Source of the DNA: Methylobacterium planeticum
GTDB taxonomy: Bacteria > Pseudomonadota > Alphaproteobacteria > Rhizobiales > Beijerinckiaceae
Assembly: GCF_008806345.1 (NCBI RefSeq)
Contig: NZ_VZZJ01000015.1
Location: forward strand, 84,021 to 132,214
Length of the DNA: 48,194 bases
Reading direction: 5' to 3'
In this document: in pieces, positions 32,220-40,139 of the stretch
Position numbering within the stretch: the stretch's first letter is position 1
How the letters are laid out: every line of letters begins with the position of its first letter
Made by a program: the position numbers and the translations under genes
Notes under the pieces: model-generated
The model's input: only the letters and a program-made list of their open reading frames with translations
Databases searched by the model: none
What the model was told of the DNA's origin: nothing

Positions 32220-32413
32220 TCGCCGACCTCTACGGCCAACGGTACGAACCAGGGCAACGGCACAGTCGTGGCCGCGAACCAGAGCGCCTACCTGGCGCGG
32301 TCAACAACAGCCTCGCCGCTCAGGCACCACAGTTCAACTCCGCCCTCAACACACAGGGCATTGCCAAGAACACCGACTTTTCAGGTATCGGCTTCGTGCC
32401 CTGGAGCCTCTGA
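32220..32413 (+). pseudogene. Frameshifted copy of the 3' module of the 881-aa gene
   Basis: Reads (S)PTSTANGTNQGNGTVV...NQSAYLA in one frame, then after a one-base loss near 32,299 VNNSLAAQAPQFNSALNTQG and IAKNTDFSGIGFVPWSL in the next. The segment is 194 bases, one less than 65 codons. The first codon is TCG where the orphan at 29.3 kb has ATG. The sequence past the stop (CAGCATCGCACGAG...GGAAGCGGCTTC...TGGTAG) matches the distinct ending of the 29.3-kb copy. Confidence 0.85.
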
Positions 32414-32598
32414 CAGCATCGCACGAGAGTGGGAAGCGGCTTCTTTTGGTAGCTCTTTCCACCTCCGCATCAGTCTTTTACCGCTGGCGCCGCCTACTGA
32501 AACTGACGTGCCATCTCGCGGTGGCGGCGCTTCAGATGCAGCGCGAGCGGCTGACATGCGCCGTCGCTAAAGAACACATTGTTGAGCAGGTTCGCCGC

Positions 32599-32850
32599 CT
32601 AATCCGCCTTGCGGAAAAGGTAGCTATCGGAAGGTGATGACTGCTCTTCGCCATTTCCGCTCCGTTGCGGCGGATTGCGCTCCTGCACCGGAACTGGCCT
32701 TCCTTCTCGTCTCTGAAGCAAACGCCCCAAGCGCTGCTGCCAACCGCCAGTCTGCCCAGCAGGTGAGAGTTCACTGCCCTGTTTGGTCCAGAAGAGATCC
32801 AGGATCATGAGAACGATCCAAGGACCGCCGATCCCGAGGAAAAACGCCAT
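32599..32850 (-). CDS. Small single-span membrane protein (83 aa)
   Basis: MAFFLGIGGPWIVLMILDLF is one hydrophobic N-terminal span; the rest is basic, Gln/Arg-rich and probably cytoplasmic (WQQRLGRLLQRREGRPVPVQ). A GAGGGTGGAAGC ribosome site favours this ATG over one at 32922. Unrecognised. Confidence 0.6.
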   Translation of the reverse strand: MAFFLGIGGPWIVLMILDLFWTKQGSELSPAGQTGGWQQRLGRLLQRREGRPVPVQERNPPQRSGNGEEQSSPSDSYLFRKAD

Positions 32851-32978
32851 TGCTTCCACCCTCGCGCGCCAGGTTGCCCGCTGTTCCGGGATGAAGGATA
32901 GAACCCACGCTTGAACTCTCAACGATACCGAGGACCTGGTGCCTTGCGAGGGGGCAAGGCGCGTGCTGAAGCGGAACC

Positions 32979-33182
32979 ATGAGCGACAAGCAGTTCAACG
33001 TTTGGCTTGGCAGTATGGTGGGGTTCACGCTTTCTGCCCTTGTGGGCCTGCTCGGAGCAGGCGTGCTCGACAGCGTCAATCCACCTGTGATCCTGCTACT
33101 CGCCCTGTTTGTTGCCCTGGCGTCAGCCGGCGGGCAGCTCGGCCTGTTCATTCTGGACCCGATTGAGCGTCAGAGGCCCTGA
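32979..33182 (+). CDS. Small membrane protein, two transmembrane segments (67 aa)
   Basis: MSDKQFNVWLGSMVGFTLSA followed by LVGLLGAGVLDSVNPPVILLL and ALFVALASAGGQLGLFI, two spans with a short DSVNPP turn, then a polar end. No family recognised; divergent from the gene at 32599. Confidence 0.6.
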   Translation: MSDKQFNVWLGSMVGFTLSALVGLLGAGVLDSVNPPVILLLALFVALASAGGQLGLFILDPIERQRP

Positions 33183-33229
33183 ACCCCTTCATTGGCTGGA
33201 GTATGCCGCGTTCCTCGTAGTGCCTGGAT

Positions 33230-33406
33230 CTAATGTTCGGTACCAGGACGGTTCGGGCGCGGCTTCTCGCCGTGCTGTTCGGTGAAGGCGGAGCGTTGCG
33301 GGTCGCCTTTGGACTGAGCGACACGAGCACGCATCCAGAGGGCCGCGGCGATGACAATTGCCAGCGTTGCCACAGCGAGCACGAGGATCAATATTTCGTT
33401 GTTCAT
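33230..33406 (-). CDS. Small single-span membrane protein (58 aa)
   Basis: MNNEILILVLAVATLAIVIA continues to AALWMRARVAQ, one span from about residue 4 to 24, with a basic cytoplasmic tail (QSKGDPQRSAF...EKPRPNRPG). AGGA precedes the ATG by 10 bases. Similar in build to other tiny membrane proteins of this block; unrecognised. Confidence 0.6.
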   Translation of the reverse strand: MNNEILILVLAVATLAIVIAAALWMRARVAQSKGDPQRSAFTEQHGEKPRPNRPGTEH

Positions 33407-33885
33407 GTCCGTGTCCTGGATCTGAGGATTTCAGAGGCAAGTCGGCGGTGAACAGCGATGTTCCTCTGCGTCGATGTCTTCACGGTCGCAGGCGGTCTCG
33501 TAGCTCATGTCCATGCCAAACATGATCGCGATGCTGGCCATGGTCCGTCGTCCGCTGACGCCGTTTCGCTTTCGCTCTCTGTTTCAACCCGTCGCGTTGA
33601 CCTCACACCCGTTTCCTCGTCACCTCACTGGGTGTCGCGCGAAAGGCTGTCTGAGATGCACGGACCTCGCCGAGCCGCGCTCGTCGGCTTCCCGCATGTG
33701 GCCTACACACGCTGCGACCTGCCGGGCGCCTGCAACGACAGCCAACGCCAAGCACCTGCAGGGTTGAGGATCGCTGTCGCAGCGTTGATCGGCCTTCTTG
33801 AGGTCATAGCACTCCTCACCCGGCCCAGTGTCTGAGCGCGTTCGGCATACCGTCCGGCTTCATGCCCTCACGGCATGGCAGTGGC
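33407..33885. other. Stretch without a firm gene
   Basis: Plus-strand frames at 33458-33835 and 33507-33767 lack motifs and conflict with each other. A 36-residue minus-strand frame (33431-33541, MASIAIMFGMDMSYETACDR at its start) is possible but unproven. Nothing else is recognised. Confidence 0.4.
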
Positions 33886-34353
33886 TTACTCTTTGGCATT
33901 GCTCAGGTTCTGCTTCCTGGCTTTCCGCCTGCGTGGAGGCAGGCCTTGGGCCGCACGGTCCGCATTATCCTCAGCCTCCCTTGCCGCCCGCCTTGCATCC
34001 CGTTTCGCGGCTATTTGCTCGGACAGCCCCTTTAAGACGTGCCGGAGGGCCTCAGAGGAAGCCTCGGTTGCACGGCGCTTCTCGTCATCGGTTGGGCGCC
34101 TCCAGGTGCTCGGGTCCGGAAGCGGGTCTGGAGGGATGATGCGGCACGCCTTCATCATCCTCTTGATGGCTCCGAGCGTAGTGAACAGCCGAACAGCGAC
34201 TTTGAACCCTTCAAGGTGCCCCTTCCCTATCTCGCTGCGGAGGCCCTTTGCCTAAACCCCGCCATCCGGGAAGGCGAGCGCGGCGGCCACCTCCAAGCGC
34301 AACGGGATATCGTCGGTGATCTCGGAGGGGTTCGGAATGCGCTTCGGGTTCAC
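33886..34353 (-). pseudogene. Phage-type DNA-binding/regulatory protein gene interrupted by TAG
   Basis: A GTG start overlapping the upstream stop (GTGA) opens NPKRIPNPSEITDDIPLRLE, then VAAALAFPDGGV, a TAG at 34252-34254, and in the same frame AKGLRSEIGKGHLEGFKVAV and RLFTTLGAIKRMMKACRIIP to the end. The D-I-P-L-R-L-x-V-A-A-x-L-A-F-P-D-G-x-(M/V)-T-A-x-G-L-R-x-E pattern, as I recall it, belongs to a short helix-turn-helix protein found beside prophage integrases in Hyphomicrobiales; there the TAG position would be Thr. One codon change therefore seems to have split the gene. An internal ATG at 34158 could still express a C-terminal part of 90 residues. Confidence 0.75.
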
Positions 34354-34640
34354 AGAACGGGCCGTCGCCGGCCGCCTCGGGGCGTTCTGTGAGTACCGAG
34401 CCTCGCAAGGATTTCTTCGTCCGTCTCGTAGACCTCAAAGCTTGCGGCGGCGCCCTTCAGTCGGTCAATCCACTCGTCCAGGTCGTGCCGATCCCAGCGC
34501 TGAAGGCCATTCCCGAAATCAATTGGGACGACATGGCAGAGCCGCATGAACGTCGGAACTGCAAGTCCATAGTAGGCCGCTGCGTAGGATCGTCGAAGCA
34601 GGCGGGGCCAATAGGGAAGCGGGCTTGATCTCCTTGCCAT
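34350..34640 (-). CDS. Helix-turn-helix (AlpA-like) DNA-binding protein
   Basis: 96 residues from MARRSSPLPYWPRLLRRSYA. The central AAAYYGLAVPTFMRLCHVVPIDFGNGLQRWDRHDLDEWIDRL has the winged-HTH order of excisionase-family proteins: helix, turn, helix, wing, and the final R-W-D-x-x-D-L-D-x-W-I-D that marks the family. It is coupled to the amber-interrupted gene downstream by a GTGA overlap. It probably belonged to the control region of a second, decayed phage-like element. Confidence 0.7.
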   Translation of the reverse strand: MARRSSPLPYWPRLLRRSYAAAYYGLAVPTFMRLCHVVPIDFGNGLQRWDRHDLDEWIDRLKGAAASFEVYETDEEILARLGTHRTPRGGRRRPVL

Positions 34641-35075
34641 AGTCGCCGCTCCCGAGCTCCCTGCCGCTTCCCTGCGGTTCACGACAATCCGAGGTCTACG
34701 AGGCGCGGCGCTCGCTCGCCTGGATTGCCGCCCGTTCGGGTTGCGGGGGTGCCCTCCCGGGATGGGGAGTTCAGCACAGGGCGCGGCTGCACCGGAAGCC
34801 AGAACATCTGCGAACTTGAGACGCGACCCAGTTGCCCGGCTTCCATGCTTGGAGATAGGTCAGGCGCCCCCCGAGGAGCAGCGTGAGCCCGGATGCCGAT
34901 GGACATCGCCGTGCTCATTCATCGCAGGCCAAACTAATTTATGTTGCGGTGCAACATTTCGGTCCGTGTACCGTTGATTGAACAGGACGCTCTCTGCAGG
35001 CCATTGGGCCGCCACGGCATCTCCGGCCGCATCCGGCTGGCTCGCAGGCAGACACGTCGATCAACGGAAACCCTT
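34641..35075. other. Stretch without a convincing gene
   Basis: A 79-residue minus-strand frame at 34679-34918 is Pro/Arg/Ser-rich without motif and probably chance. The right part holds a palindrome (listed separately) that could control the exported protein to the right. Confidence 0.4.
34941..34957. promoter_or_regulatory. Palindromic operator-like site
   Basis: ATGTTGC-GGT-GCAACAT: perfect 7-base arms in an AT-rich patch, about 120 bases upstream of the exported-protein gene. The binding protein is unknown. Confidence 0.45.
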
Positions 35076-35438
35076 ATGCGCCTTGTACTCAGCCTTGCTG
35101 CGTCTGCCCTTCTGCTTGGCCTCGCCCAGCTTCCCGCACGAGCGACTTCTTGCAGCGAACAGATCAGAACGATTGAGCGTCGCCTCGACAGCGCTGGTGC
35201 TGTCCATGTGGCAGGTCTTCAGGACGGCCATGCAATCCGCAGCAGCAACTCGCCTAAGGCGCTCTTTGAGGCTTCAATGGGCGCCCCCAGTGACGTCGCT
35301 ATGATTTCAACGGCCGCACGCATTTCCGACGCGCGCCACCTGATCACCCGAGCGATCCACGAGGACGGCCAGGGTGATCAGCGAGCTTGCGAAGACACCA
35401 TGACGGAAGCCAAGGGCATGATCGGCGCGCTGCCGTAG
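35076..35438 (+). CDS. Exported hypothetical protein (120 aa)
   Basis: Signal peptide MRLVLSLAASALLLGLAQLP with cleavage near ARATS. The mature part is helical: CSEQIRTIERRLDSAGAVHVAG, ARISDARHLITRAIHEDG and QRACEDTMTEAKGMIGALP, with one likely disulfide between the first and last Cys. It resembles small periplasmic proteins of Hyphomicrobiales with a C-x-E-x-I-x-x-I-E-R-x-L-D opening; role unknown. Confidence 0.7.
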   Translation: MRLVLSLAASALLLGLAQLPARATSCSEQIRTIERRLDSAGAVHVAGLQDGHAIRSSNSPKALFEASMGAPSDVAMISTAARISDARHLITRAIHEDGQGDQRACEDTMTEAKGMIGALP

Positions 35439-35523
35439 GCATCGATCATCGTGGCTCGGTGGTCGAACTCACCGAGCAACCTTCCTCCCAAAGGCTGCCG
35501 TGTCCCGAAGTGCGGAGTGCTCC

Positions 35524-35772
35524 ATGTACAATCCCTTCTTCAGTTCCCTGATGTTGGCCTTTGAGGCACAGAAGGTGATCGAGCTTCGCCTTGTCCGAAT
35601 TGCATGGGGCGGGCGTGAGGCCGGGTCCGAGATGCACGCGATGGTCTCCGAGAAGATCAGTGCCAGCATCGAGGCGGCCGGAACGTTGATGACCGGCGGC
35701 TCGCCGGAGGCGGTCATCGCGCGCTATCGCGAGCACGTCGCTGCCAACACGAAGCGCCTGACCGCTGCCTAG
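35524..35772 (+). CDS. Small hypothetical protein (82 aa)
   Basis: MYNPFFSSLMLAFEAQKVIE begins a helical protein with ELRLVRIAWGGREAGSEMHAM, VSEKISASIEAAGTLMTGGS and YREHVAANTKRLTA. The amphipathic helices and the E-x-x-x-M-V-x-E-K-I pattern resemble phasin-like or granule-associated small proteins, but this is only a resemblance. A start eight codons upstream is possible. Confidence 0.55.
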   Translation: MYNPFFSSLMLAFEAQKVIELRLVRIAWGGREAGSEMHAMVSEKISASIEAAGTLMTGGSPEAVIARYREHVAANTKRLTAA

Positions 35773-35865
35773 CGCAGAGCCGAACTCGGACGCCGAACAC
35801 ACGGCATCGCTTCAGATTGATCCGGTTGGTCAAGGAGCATGTCCCCTCCCACTCAGGATCACATC

Positions 35866-36852
35866 ATGACGCAACGTTCCAACACCAGCAGCTGGCTTGT
35901 TCCGACCCTGCTGGGCTCTGCCGCAGCGCTCGGCGCCTCAGCGCTCTACACAGCCTCGAAGGCACGTGAGGCGGAGCATCGCACGCCGCCTATCGGCGAC
36001 TTCATGACCATAGACGGGGTGCGCCTGCACTATGTCGAGCGCGGCCACGGCGAGCCGCTGGTGCTCATCCACGGCAACGGCACCATGATCCAGGACTTTC
36101 TGGTCAGCGGCATCGTGGACGATCTGGCTGAGCGCTACCGTGTCATCATCTTTGATCGACCCGGCTACGGCTATAGCGATCGGCCGCGAGGCCTCTGGAC
36201 CCCGCGCGCGCATGCCACCCTCTTTCAGAAGGCCCTGCAGCAGCTCGGCGTCACGCAGGCCGTGGTGCTTGGGCACTCATGGGGCAGCCTCGTTGCGGTC
36301 GCACTCGCACTGCAGGCGCCGCAACTCGTGCGCAGCCTCGTCCTGGCATCCGGCTACTACTTCCCAACGCTTCGGGCCGACGTGATCCTCGCCTCACCGC
36401 CGGCGATCCCCGTCATTGGTGACGTGATGCGCTACACGGTCTCGCCCGTGGTCGGGCGCCTCCTGCTGCCGGGGATGATCAAGGGCATGTTCGCGCCAGC
36501 TGAAGTGCCGGAGCGCTTCGACCGCGAGTTCCCGAAAGACATGATGCTGCGCCCATTGCAGTTGCGCGCCTCGGCGGAGGACGCCGCGATGATGACCTCG
36601 GTGACCGTAGAGATCCAGAAGCACTACCGTGATCTGAAGCTTCCTGTGGTGATCATCTCCGGTGCGGACGATCAGATCGCGGACGTTGGCCGTCAGTCTG
36701 AGCGGCTGCATCGTGATCTGCCCGACAGTGAGTTCGTCGTGGTGGCTGGCATGGGCCACATGATCCATCACCTCGCGCCCGATGAGGTCATTGCAGCCAT
36801 CGACCGTGCGTCGGAGAGCGCCCGCACAAAGGGCGCATCGAAAGCAGCCTAA
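35866..36852 (+). CDS. Alpha/beta hydrolase
   Basis: 328 residues of the alpha/beta-hydrolase fold. A short hydrophobic N-terminal anchor (WLVPTLLGSAAALGASALYT) is followed by the catalytic domain: oxyanion-hole LIHGNGT, FDRPGYGYSDRP, the nucleophile elbow VLGHSWGS with Ser138 in this numbering, the Asp region ISGADDQIAD, and His in GMGHMIHH. The pattern is that of haloalkane-dehalogenase/epoxide-hydrolase-like esterases. AGGA lies 7 bases before this ATG; the ATG at 35839 has its AAGGAG too close. Substrate unknown. Probably membrane-tethered cargo of the accessory block. Confidence 0.88.
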   Translation: MTQRSNTSSWLVPTLLGSAAALGASALYTASKAREAEHRTPPIGDFMTIDGVRLHYVERGHGEPLVLIHGNGTMIQDFLVSGIVDDLAERYRVIIFDRPGYGYSDRPRGLWTPRAHATLFQKALQQLGVTQAVVLGHSWGSLVAVALALQAPQLVRSLVLASGYYFPTLRADVILASPPAIPVIGDVMRYTVSPVVGRLLLPGMIKGMFAPAEVPERFDREFPKDMMLRPLQLRASAEDAAMMTSVTVEIQKHYRDLKLPVVIISGADDQIADVGRQSERLHRDLPDSEFVVVAGMGHMIHHLAPDEVIAAIDRASESARTKGASKAA

Positions 36853-37169
36853 ATCGAGTAGGCGGCATGAGGGCATCGTCGGAGAGGGAGCGGGGCTTAG
36901 CCCTCGTCCTTTCTCTGACCGGTCACGACGATCGGCATCATGGGAGTCGGTCGGGGCCGCGGTAGCTGCGTTACCCATGCCCTTCATTGGAGATTAACCA
37001 TCGGGGTACCATATCAGGGACATGCCGGTCGCAGCCTCGTGCTGCTTGATCGGAGACGGCCACGATGCCGGGACGGGGTGACGCCGGATGTACGCGCACT
37101 CAATTCTGCCATCCGTGGCCGTTGGCATGTCTGGTCCGCGGTAACGCTGAACCCAATCTTCAGATCGTC
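36853..37169. other. Stretch without a recognisable gene
   Basis: About 320 bases. Frames on either strand lack motifs. I see no repeat or structure of note. Confidence 0.4.
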
Positions 37170-37445
37170 ATGAGCAAGCGTGTGAAACAACTTCCGCAGG
37201 AGCGGGGCTCGGTGCTGTTCGACGTGGTCTACGAGGATGGCTCCCGCAAATCCAATCGGCGCGTTCCAATGGAGATCCTGGGCGGTCTCGACGGCGATGA
37301 GCCTGCCCGCCTCCTGATCGAGGAGCAGGACGAGGCCATTGCGCAGAAGTCGGGCCGGCCGCGCTCGCCCATCCAGGAACTGACCCGTTCTGCGATCAAG
37401 GCCCCGAAGCTGGCTTCCGAGGATCGCCAATCCTCAGGCGGATAG
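37170..37445 (+). CDS. Small hypothetical protein (91 aa)
   Basis: MSKRVKQLPQERGSVLFDVV then YEDGSRKSNRRVPMEILGGL, DGDEPARLLIEEQDEAIAQK and a basic tail. The opening is a beta-rich part followed by a helix with R-S-G-R-P-R-S-P-I as a possible basic contact. Its stop region overlaps the convergent gene by 12 bases. It recalls small regulators of Methylobacterium islands; unassigned. Confidence 0.55.
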   Translation: MSKRVKQLPQERGSVLFDVVYEDGSRKSNRRVPMEILGGLDGDEPARLLIEEQDEAIAQKSGRPRSPIQELTRSAIKAPKLASEDRQSSGG

Positions 37446-37772
37446 ACCGCCGACAGATCGCGATCCTGCAAGGCTGATTTTCTTCACCGGATTGTAGCAT
37501 ACCTCTCCGTGCGTCGGTCGAGCGTATCGCTGACGCGATTGAGCATAGATAGCCTCGCCCAACCCGCCTTCTTCACGCTTTAGCACGCTCTCATCGCATG
37601 TAGCCGCAACCCTCAGCCCGAGTTCGTGCGTGTGGCTGCGGCTGTAGAGGAAGGCTGCCAGACGGGCCCGGGTCCGCTCCGGGATACCGGCGACAAGGCT
37701 GGGCAGCGCCTCGGCTTCCGCGCGATAGATCCGACCGAGGGTGTCGAGCGGGACGGGGCAGTCTGCGTTCAT
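37434..37772 (-). CDS. Hypothetical protein (112 aa)
   Basis: Starting at MNADCPVPLDTLGRIYRAEA, it runs as helices EALPSLVAGIPERTRARLAA, FLYSRSHTHELGLRVAATCD and a basic C-terminal part. The V-A-G-I-P-E-x-x-R-A-x-L-A-x-F-L-Y-x-R-x-H-x-x-x-L-G-L-x-(I/V)-A pattern is familiar from small Methylobacterium proteins of unknown role. An ATG at 37838 would add 22 residues with weaker support. Confidence 0.65.
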   Translation of the reverse strand: MNADCPVPLDTLGRIYRAEAEALPSLVAGIPERTRARLAAFLYSRSHTHELGLRVAATCDESVLKREEGGLGEAIYAQSRQRYARPTHGEVCYNPVKKISLAGSRSVGGLSA

Positions 37773-37888
37773 GTCGTTGAAGCTGATCGAACGCGGCTGG
37801 ATCACGGTGGCACCTGCTGACTGGAAGCCAGCAGACAAGCCGGGACATGGTTAACGAACTGTGACGCTCTGTTGCTGAACCGTATGGC

Positions 37889-38089
37889 TCACCGGCACCA
37901 GGGCGCTGCTCCGCACCACCGCATGGGCTTCGGATCAACAGAACCGGTCGTGGCGGGATCGGACACGCCTGCGGCTGTTTGCTGGCCAGTCTGGTTCGCG
38001 TCCATGAGCGATGCCGCCGCAAGCCCGCCGAGCGCCAAGGCCATAAGCCAGAGCGTGCCCCTCACTGCCTTCTTGGTGCGCTTCGACAT
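37889..38089 (-). CDS. Small exported/membrane protein (66 aa)
   Basis: A basic N-terminus (MSKRTKKAVRGTLWL), one hydrophobic span (LMALALGGLAAASLM), and a Gln/Thr-rich tail with TTGSVDPKPMRWCGA. Unrecognised; typical of the tiny membrane proteins of this block. Confidence 0.55.
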   Translation of the reverse strand: MSKRTKKAVRGTLWLMALALGGLAAASLMDANQTGQQTAAGVSDPATTGSVDPKPMRWCGAAPWCR

Positions 38090-38179
38090 GCTCGGCAGAT
38101 TGGGCGCTGCTGGTTAGCAGACTCCTAATCGCAGAAGCCCCTGAAGCAGCGCCAAATGCGTCGCCGCGCTTCTTTCGGC

Positions 38180-38368
38180 TCAGCGTTGATCCTGCGCTTC
38201 CTCGTCCGACATTTCGTGTGTGCTCGAACCGCCATCGGTGTCGTGTTCGAAGAAGCGTGGATGCTCGACGGGCGGGAACAGGTTCTCCAGACCACGAGCA
38301 ACGCCATACAGCACGGCATCAGAGCCCAACCCGCTGACGGGTGGGCAAAAATTGGCATCTCGCATCAC
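38180..38368 (-). CDS. Possible small protein (62 aa)
   Basis: MMRDANFCPPVSGLGSDAVL then YGVARGLENLFPPVEHPRFF and an acidic HDTDGGSSTHEMSDEEAQDQ tail. Composition is protein-like, but there is no family or strong ribosome site. Confidence 0.35.
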   Translation of the reverse strand: MMRDANFCPPVSGLGSDAVLYGVARGLENLFPPVEHPRFFEHDTDGGSSTHEMSDEEAQDQR

Positions 38369-38750
38369 ACGCTCTTCAAGGCCGCGCCTCTACTCAGGGC
38401 GCTATCTGATGGGCGGCAGCAAGCGGCTGCCTTTAACTTCCATTAAGTGTGTGAGATGGAAATCGTTTCAGGAGTTCGGCGAATAATTTGGATGCCACAG
38501 CAATTGTCTGCGCTGATACAAAGCAGAAGAATTTCCGCGACGCTGCCCGAGCAGAGGAAGGCTGCCCCGCCGCCCGATCTGATCACGGGCTGGCGGGGCG
38601 TGTCGTGTCCGCACGACGGAGCCGATACGCAACTTGGCCTCGGGTAGAGTGCCAGAGGCGCGTTACCTGAGCCTCAAGCTCCTTCGGCATCTACCTGTCC
38701 AGAATGGGGACATCGCGGCCTAACCCGCTTCGAAGGGGCGTACCGCCCGA
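38369..38750. other. Stretch without a recognisable gene
   Basis: About 380 bases between two small leftward genes. No motif-bearing frame, repeat or RNA structure is seen. Confidence 0.4.
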
Positions 38751-39011
38751 CTATGCCCCTGTGACCTCAGTATGAGAAATTGCTGGCGCTTCTGTCACGA
38801 TGAAGTTCAAGCAGAACAGGATGAGACCGACGCCATCGGTCACCTCCAAGCGCCATTCTTCACCAACGGCCAGCCGAGTAGCCTCATCTTCCAACAGCGC
38901 CCCAGCATAGCGGATCGCCTCTCGACGCGCGAACGTCGTATTCGGCAACTCGGTCCCGTCGGCATCGATAAAGCTACGACCATCATGGACGTTGAAATGA
39001 TAGCGAGGCAC
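38751..39011 (-). CDS. DUF6894 family protein
   Basis: 86 residues. MPRYHFNVHDGRSFIDADGT, EAIRYAGALLEDEATRLAVG and EEWRLEVTDGVGLILFCLNF fit the DUF6894 pattern (P-R-Y-x-F-x-V-x-D-G, D-x-x-G-T-E-L, W-x-x-x-V-x-D-x-x-G-x-x-L). The family is very common and multi-copy in Methylobacterium and of unknown function; it may form a small alpha-beta sandwich. Confidence 0.85.
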   Translation of the reverse strand: MPRYHFNVHDGRSFIDADGTELPNTTFARREAIRYAGALLEDEATRLAVGEEWRLEVTDGVGLILFCLNFIVTEAPAISHTEVTGA

Positions 39012-39282
39012 GGACTGCTCCGGGCTATGGGAAGCAGGAGTGCGCCGCTTCCATCAACCGGCGGGTCGTTGAGTAGAGCCGGCAATGAGTTCTTGAATGG
39101 CACAACGCTAGGAAACCGCCGCATCATATGACGTCTTTTGTCCCACCTCAGGCGCGACCTTGAGCGTGTAATGAATGCGGTATGATCAGCCCGACCGTGC
39201 TCGACCGCATTGGTCGAATGCCGAGGAGTAGTCGCCGCGCAGCGCCTTGAGGCCCGGAGGCATCACCATCACGGTGACACTC

Positions 39283-39414
39283 TCAGGCGGCTTCGAGCCA
39301 TTCCCGGAGGTTCGCTGCCACCTCACGGCTCAGACCGAACCGCCCCTGCATCGCGTTGGCGAGCTGCGGCCTGCTGATGCCGATCTGACGGGCCACGTCC
39401 TCCCGCTTCAACAT
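39283..39414 (-). CDS. Tiny helix-turn-helix protein (43 aa)
   Basis: MLKREDVARQIGISRPQLAN then AMQGRFGLSREVAANLREWL. This is a complete HTH (VARQIGISRPQLANAMQGR) with a second short helical unit. Its ATG lies 7 bases inside the end of the XRE gene upstream, so the two could be coupled. It is shorter than the usual XRE domain and may be a remnant of a longer protein. Confidence 0.55.
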   Translation of the reverse strand: MLKREDVARQIGISRPQLANAMQGRFGLSREVAANLREWLEAA

Positions 39415-39644
39415 CCTGACTTCCTCGCCAGCTTCACGCCCGGTTCCCCCGCGGTAAATTCGATCCCGGCCGCCTTCAGAGTTTGCAGCAGTGCATCCAT
39501 CTGCGCGGTCGTGGGGACCGGTTCGCCCGGGCTTGCCTCGGCCCGCATGACGACGCTGGGACGTAGCTTCGCCTTGTTGGCGAACTCAGACAGCGGCCAC
39601 TCAAAGAGTTCACGAGCGGCAGCGATCTGAGCACCCGTGATCAT
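39408..39644 (-). CDS. XRE-type transcriptional regulator (78 aa)
   Basis: One XRE helix-turn-helix: ITGAQIAAARELFEWPLSEF, ANKAKLRPSVVMRAEASPGE, followed by QMDALLQTLKAAGIEFTAGE and the short C-terminal strand GVKLARK. This is the compact form common in Hyphomicrobiales, ending in A-G-I-E-F-(I/T)...G-V-x-L. The usual W-S-Q-x-x-L helix start is W-P-L-S-E-F here. It overlaps the tiny HTH gene downstream. Confidence 0.8.
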   Translation of the reverse strand: MITGAQIAAARELFEWPLSEFANKAKLRPSVVMRAEASPGEPVPTTAQMDALLQTLKAAGIEFTAGEPGVKLARKSGC

Positions 39645-39731
39645 TGCTTCTTCCTCTTCAGCAGCTCGGCTTGTGTGAGGCAGGCGCTCATCTGCCGCTT
39701 CCGATTACGAACTTAATCGGTCAAAGACCCC

Positions 39732-39932
39732 TCAGTGGATGCGATGGGACGGCAGAAGTTCATCGGTTACCTCCTGCCCTGTCTCTGCCTCGCGAACTAC
39801 GATTTTCACCCCTTCCATCCACAGCCGCTCCAAATCGTTCGGGGAGACATATCGCTCCGAAGCGGCATCATAGAGCCGACAGCCGCTGTAGCGCTTGATG
39901 AGCCGTGAGGGTTGAACTTTCTTTGCTGTCAT
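39732..39932 (-). CDS. PhaR N-terminal-domain-like protein (66 aa)
   Basis: MTAKKVQPSRLIKRYSGCRL then YDAASERYVSPNDLERLWME and GVKIVVREAETGQEVTDELL. The order I-K-R-Y-x-x-x-R-L-Y-D-x-x-x-x-R-Y-(V/I)-(S/T)-x-x-D-L is the DNA-binding domain of PHB synthesis repressor PhaR, which binds DNA and PHB. The full protein is about 180 residues; this one has only that domain, so it may be a stand-alone DNA binder or a fragment. A longer frame to 40085 has an unrelated N-terminus. Confidence 0.72.
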   Translation of the reverse strand: MTAKKVQPSRLIKRYSGCRLYDAASERYVSPNDLERLWMEGVKIVVREAETGQEVTDELLPSHRIH

Positions 39933-40139
39933 CGCCGCTGAGGTCCTGCAAGCCCTTGCCACGTCGAAGGCAGAGCACTCCTCTCTGGAATGGTTACAGA
40001 CTGGCGCCTCATCCAGCAAGGCAATGGCATGAAGCGCGGACACCAGCCGGCTAAAGCTCTCTGCGGGTGCCGTCTGCTCGATCACGAAATCGGATGCCGG
40101 CCCCTCCCTCGTTCTGGGAAATGAACTTCAGGCCGGCGG

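Noticed and set aside
33458..33835. 125-codon plus-strand frame
   Set aside because: No motif and uneven composition; a conflicting frame covers the same bases, so I could not support either.
34679..34918. 79-codon minus-strand frame
   Set aside because: No family pattern, ribosome site or neighbour support; composition looks random.
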